From Anisodus tanguticus (Eukaryota; Streptophyta; Magnoliopsida; Solanales; Solanaceae), in assembly GCA_034509755.1 (NCBI GenBank), contig CM067547.1:44790859-44854858 (forward strand): a DNA stretch of 64,000 nt, in the 5' to 3' direction. Shown here piece after piece: positions 59,345-64,000 of this stretch (position 1 is its first letter; each line of letters starts with the position of its first letter). The translations under genes and the position numbers were made by a program. The notes beneath the pieces are model-generated. The model made no database searches. It had not been told where the DNA came from and was given only the letters and a program-made list of their open reading frames with translations.

Positions 59345-60226
59345 TATACTGTTGCTTAGCTGCACGCGAAAATGCTATTTTAAGAATTCTGGTTTTGTCA
59401 CTTAAATTTTGCGATTTACTGCTGCAACAACATTTTGACGTGTTTCTATGCATATTAAGCAAACTACTGGATATCAGGAAGTACAATTTGCAGCTTGGTA
59501 AAGAAATTCATATGGGGCTACACTGTAGTTGTGAAACCCCAAATACGACGAAGTAAATGGCAACGTACAGTTACTTATCATCAATCTATAATTTAGTCTC
59601 CTGTATTTAAGAAATCTGAAATTATATGTGATAGAAACCCAAAATAAGAACATACTTTTTCTTTTTCATAATTCCGGCAATACAGGCAGAGATCCCTACA
59701 GAAACATACTCAAATCCAGGTTCTACCGTGGTACGAAATGTCATATCAGGATTTGATGTCTCAACAAAGTTTGACTCTAGCCAGTGGACATGACAGTAGG
59801 CTTGAAGTGGCCAATCGAATTAGGATTCGCATTGGCCATTGACAAAGGAATGGCACAGGATGAGGGCAAGGATGTGGTCAGTAGGGGATGATGAAATAAT
59901 ATGCTAGTGACTTCAACAAAGCATGCTCAATGCACAACACCAAACTATAGGAGATTATGTTTTCATTATTGATGTCACTCATTTATATACATACCACCCA
60001 AGTAAATTGATGTCAGAATATAGACACTTATTAAGCAATACTTCCTCGTGTTGCAGAAAGGTAGATGTACAAGAAAGTATTCCCAACATAGTTACATATC
60101 CACTACCATTAGAGAACAACATCATAGAACATTCCTTATAGAAGTAACTAGCATGGGTATTAGAGAAAGGTCCAACGCCTAGGAAACCATAGTAGGGCCA
60201 AGGGACACAGCAAGCGTGATGATTAA
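59345..60226. other. Intergenic sequence between the convergent thioredoxin gene and S6K-like pseudogene
   Basis: Contains the thioredoxin 3' UTR and then unassigned DNA. No coding domain recognised. Confidence 0.5.
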
Positions 60227-62908
60227 TTATTCTGCAGGTATGCAAACTGCTGGCCTCACATAACTGAAACCATTGAATGGGTTCTCACCAGATTTTGGAC
60301 TAGCAGCAGGAGAATCTAGCAAAGGCATGTTGGTCCATTGGTCCATTGCTCCTCAAAATTGGCAACACACAGCTTCCTTGAAACTTGGGGGCAGAAACTT
60401 GGTTGAATTTCTCGAGCATCTAACTTCTTCCAATTGATAGCCCTGAACCATTTGTGACTTTTTATCTCATCACTACCTCTTGATCCCACAGCCAAGGCGC
60501 TTGCTTGCCTCCTTGTGTAGCAGCTGAAGAAATTCAAACACATAAGAATCCTCTAGTTTCCACTTTCCAAGTTCTTAATATCATTGCCTATATGAGAAAT
60601 AGAATAAAGTATGGTGAATGGTTATACATTAGTTGATGCATAACACTAACTAAGCAGTAGGGGCTTCCAAATTATCCTAGCTTTCTATCCAACTAGCCTA
60701 TACAGAAGTGAGCCGTAGCAGCTCAGGTGAGGTTTGGTTTACTCACCGAGCTTAAGTACTAAGGATAGCTAGTAAATCAAGACAGCACACCATTAAACTC
60801 TTATTTCAAAGTTATTTCTGAACTAGGAATGTCTTGAGAGTAGCACTATTTTGGGAAAATGAAGCCCTCTAAAAAACTCACTTCCCATATTGCCCCTAAT
60901 TAATTAACAGGCGCATAGAGATCTACTCAGACCATTACTTCTGTCTGAAACTTATCTATATTTTTCGAAGGTGACATCAACATAACTTTATTCCTCTATG
61001 ATACCTTTCAATATTCTGGGAAGACAAAATATGACCCTACTTCTTAGTAGAATTAATTGCTTCATCCTTTATGATCTTCTGTTGAACTTTCTGTCGGTTA
61101 CCAATAAATGGAGGCTGAAACAAAAATTCACATGAGGAAAAGATTAGGTTAATGAAATACAGCTTATGCAAAGTAAACATATCAAGGATGTCATGCTAAG
61201 TGAGTATAATATAAATTCTTACCAGACAATTGCATTAGTGTACAATAGAATAGACAACAAAGGTAGATAATATATGTAAGGATCAAGTGCAAAGAGAGTG
61301 TGCCCCCGCCGCCGGAAGACCAGCCAGTATGATGATCTGGCATCCAGCAGATTGACAGTTATATCTGGTCAACTCCAAACTTCGGATGATGAGTCAATGA
61401 GATTAGACCAATGATTTCCCTAACTTTTAACATACTGATAACTAAATCTTTATATTTTAACTACTACTGAAACTAACTTAAGGAATTCAAAGTTCATGGC
61501 AGTTTATTAAAAATGACAAACCTTTCCCGTCAGCATCTCATACAATAGGACTCCCACGCTCCACCCGTCTGCAGCCTTATCATGACCTTTCCCAAGAATA
61601 ATTTCAGGTGCCATATATTCAATAGTTCCACACAAAGAGTTGGATCTCGTGTTCTCATTGAACTGCTTAGCAAGGCCAAAATCAGTCAGCACTACCTGCA
61701 GCAAACATATTACAAATCCGAAAGGTCAATGGAGGACCACCGCGAATGATTCCAAATCCTTGTTAAACAAAACAACAAAGTTTCTTTCAGTTATCCACTA
61801 ATAGAACTAAAAACTAGTCCATGGTAATCAGGGAGTTGTGAAAAAGGGATATCATACATGCCCATCAGCATCCAAAAGAATATTTTCTGGTTTAAGATCC
61901 CTGTGCATTATGCCATTAGAATGGAGGTGAGAAACAGCAGAAGCAATCTCAGCAGTGTAGATGCGTGCCAAATCCTCCCTGAAAAGAAGCAAGTTAGCTA
62001 GTTGCTTGAACCACAGCATTCCTATTTTTTTAGGAGTATTTTATCATACTACCTGAATAGGCCTTGCCTATGGAGTTGAAAGAAAAGGTGTCCCCCGTTA
62101 ACAAAGTCAAGCACAAGGTATAGTCTGTATTTGGTCTGCATTAAGAGGAAATATATAAACAGAAATCAATAATACTTAGAAGTGTCGTATAATGTAAATC
62201 AGATACATATCAAGGAAACACAGGGTGGAGTTAACAGCTAAGAACCAAGTTTGAGGTTTTAAATTCCTCCTCATATTGGGCTAGAGTTGCACAAAATGTA
62301 TGCAAGTCCAAACAGCTTTTATAAAGATATATTTACATAAAATTGTAGCAAAGCATCACCTGGAAAGAGTATCTGAGCTGCACAACAAATGGATGATCTA
62401 TTTTTGTCAATACATCCCTCTCTGTTTTCATGTATTCAGCATGATCTTTCTCCAAAATCTTATCCTTGCGCATAACCTTCATTGCAAGAATTTCAGAAGT
62501 CCTAATCTTCCTCACCTGATATACTTTTCCAAATGCACCTTGACCAACAACCTTTAAGACTTCGAAATCATCAAGTCCCACATACCTTGGGGTAGTAACA
62601 TCAGCATGAACATCACTTTTATCAATAACAGCAGTATCGAAAGTAGCTTCCTTAAGATGATCTTTGGTCTCTCCACCATCTCCCTCCACAAGCTTCAGCA
62701 AGTGCTCATTCTCACAGAGTGTGAGTTTGCTAAGCTTCAAAGAATGACTGACATAGTTTGTCGGACCAACAAAGGAATGAGAGCGGCTATAAATTACAGC
62801 TGGTTCTTAATATATGAATCCATTAGTTTCTGACACTGCAACATTCTCAGAGCTCAAAACATGAGCTGGAGCAGGACCAAATATGTCTGAGATTATATAC
62901 AAATTCTT
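60227..62908 (-). pseudogene. Plant S6 kinase (AGC family), probably a pseudogene
   Basis: Exons on the minus strand: about 62908-62360, 62135-62053, 61978-61858, 61695-61522, 61114 to about 61035, and 60523-60227. The kinase core is well preserved: VVGQGAFGKVYQV, ILAMKVMRK (ATP lysine), GIMHRDLKPENILLD, TDFGLAKQF, activation loop SNSLCGTIEYMAPE, then GSDEIKSHKWFRAINWKK. S6 kinases phosphorylate ribosomal protein S6 downstream of TOR and PDK1. Lesions: a TAA in frame at 62807-62809; the N-terminus before about DIFGP has no ATG; the fifth exon loses the usual LP-FLS-EAH-LLKG stretch; a 1-bp insertion at about 60485-60495 shifts the last exon; and an exact 8-bp tandem duplication GTCCATTG (60333-60348, plus strand) shifts it again. 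An intron-bearing duplicate gene that decayed fits best; an assembly error is the alternative. Confidence 0.82.
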
Positions 62909-63589
62909 TTAGAATAATATTTTTTGCTTACGTACCGAACACAAGAAAATAAATAAGTCTTTGAAGACATTTTCCTTCATACCGAACACACCCTTAATCT
63001 TCTTTTGTAAAAAAACGAAGAGAAAAATTAAACAAGCCCTGGAGTCTGAACAAAATAGAAGAACTATCAACGATTCAGATTCAGTTAAATGCAAATTTCA
63101 TTTTTTTTAGCAAGACGAATCCTTCAAGTGGGAGATAAATTCCAACATCCATTGTTAAAACTATGTTAATAGTGAACTAAACCTACTATTGCTGATAACT
63201 TCAATATGATCAACCAAAAAGTTTAAATGATACCAATTGGTTAACTAATCTGATCTCAATACACACTTTACCATGCAAAACACACCCTAAAATTGATAGA
63301 AATCTCATCCTACAAGGCTACAACTCCTATTTCCCAATCTGAATCACTACTTCTGAATAGAAATCTCACAAAAAAAAAAAGCATACATATCGTATTAGAT
63401 GATCAATTTCCCCAAAAAAATCAACTTTAACAAATCATTCACTACAAACACAAGAAAACCATGGCCTGAATACAGCAAAATACAAAAAATGCTCAGGTAT
63501 GATCTATAAAACAGTTAAAAAAACACTCCAACTCCATGATAAATTTATACCGTCAACCAAATACAGTATAAATTTAATCACATTGAAAG
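62909..63589. other. Upstream flank of the S6K-like pseudogene
   Basis: AT-rich; no missing first exon of the kinase and no other gene recognised. Confidence 0.5.
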
Positions 63590-63790
63590 AAATAATCCCC
63601 TTGATTATTTTCATTAATTGAAAGGCCATATATACAAGTTACATATTTCCATAATAGGAGAATCTATTCCTATTCTATTTCTAAATTCTTATTTTACCAT
63701 AATTCTAACTATACAATTATGGTAAGTGTATAACACTAATTAAGGTAACCTTTAAACTACAATATTACATCAATATACACTCCTAATATA
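63590..63790 (-). repeat. Short Copia-like LTR
   Basis: Read on the minus strand it begins after a purine-rich AGGAG at TGTATATTGATGTAATATT (about 63782). It ends near AATTAATGAAAATAATCAAG, with a TTGTATATATGG stretch before it. This layout resembles the 205-bp LTRs of element B (TATATA, then TGAATAATGAAAGG). Boundaries and a target duplication are not established. Confidence 0.5.
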
Positions 63791-64000
63791 CTACAACCAA
63801 ATCTGCCCGCGATGGGCTTCAGCTACTGCCGAGGCCCACTGCTGAGGCCCACTGCCGAGGCCCCCGCTTGCCCATCCATGCTGCCGGTCCGAGCTGCTTT
63901 GCTCGTGATATACACGCTTGTGTATTGGGTGTATATCACGGGTATATTACTCGTTTAATACACCCCATGATCATAGCGGGCGGTTTTCGAACGCCGAGAT
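63791..64000. repeat. GC-rich end with GAGGCCCACTGC tandem repeats and a small hairpin
   Basis: Three to four copies of CTGCYGAGGCCCA at about 63825-63862, and a perfect 11-bp inverted repeat GTGATATACAC/GTGTATATCAC at about 63906-63940. This may be the internal 3' part of the Copia element whose LTR precedes it. Confidence 0.55.

Noticed and set aside
1..64000. CRISPR arrays, operons, bacterial-type ribosome sites, riboswitches and rRNA genes
   Set aside because: None seen. The repeats present are transposon-derived or simple-sequence, and the genes have spliceosomal introns.

Overview
This window looks like euchromatic but heavily transposon-filled nuclear DNA of a eudicot plant, most likely a member of the Solanaceae. 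The grounds are split genes with GT-AG introns, plant-specific protein families (LRR class III receptor-like kinase, membrane-tethered thioredoxin h, plant S6 kinase), Copia and Ty3/Gypsy LTR retrotransposons, a tRNA-derived SINE, RTE-type LINE 3' ends, a Stowaway-type element and hAT-type MITEs. The family assignment rests on repeat and protein recognition without any search, so the genus is left open.

Layout, left to right. 1-3166: 5' part of a minus-strand Copia element with its 5' LTR. 3868-5725: old Gypsy-type LTR-like sequence. 6.3-13.0 kb: a nested stack. An internally deleted plus-strand Copia (A) has a full-length minus-strand Copia (B, 7237-12914, TSD CTAAT) in its 3' LTR, and a hAT-type element sits in B's own 5' LTR. 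14.2-17.0 kb: a three-exon gene for a small, probably mitochondrial, membrane protein. 18.5 kb: a SINE with a 17-bp target duplication. 19.2-28.7 kb: a mosaic of Ty3/Gypsy chromovirus LTRs and pol, interrupted by about 0.9 kb of DNA that looks organellar. 28.7-32.9 kb: AT-rich and 41-bp tandem repeats, an RNase H remnant, a hairpin, a solo Copia LTR (TSD TTTAT) and an RTE 3' tail. 32,888-41,572: Copia element C with 1.5-kb LTRs and a hAT-type MITE in its integrase. 42.4-46.1 kb: Stowaway, a third hAT-type MITE, an inverted LTR related to element C, and a further inverted-repeat element.

47.0-49.0 kb: an intact two-exon LRR receptor-like kinase whose catalytic loop reads HGN, so it is probably a pseudokinase. 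49.5-54.5 kb: a Gypsy-type LTR remnant and a small LTR element (D) that carries only an antisense ORF. 56.4-59.3 kb: an intact four-exon thioredoxin h with an MGxC lipidation start. 60.2-62.9 kb, minus strand: an AGC kinase of the plant S6K family with at least four lesions, best read as a pseudogene or a poorly assembled allele. The last 0.4 kb holds a short Copia-like LTR and small repeats.

The three intact genes (mitochondrial protein, receptor kinase, thioredoxin) show no sign of acting together; they are ordinary plant neighbours separated by repeats. I found no CRISPR array, operon, rRNA or tRNA gene, and no convincing new biological system. The most unusual signals are two hAT-type MITEs with different ends but a shared core of about 350 bp, the LTR element carrying only an antisense ORF, the organelle-like segment inside a retrotransposon, and the broken S6K copy.
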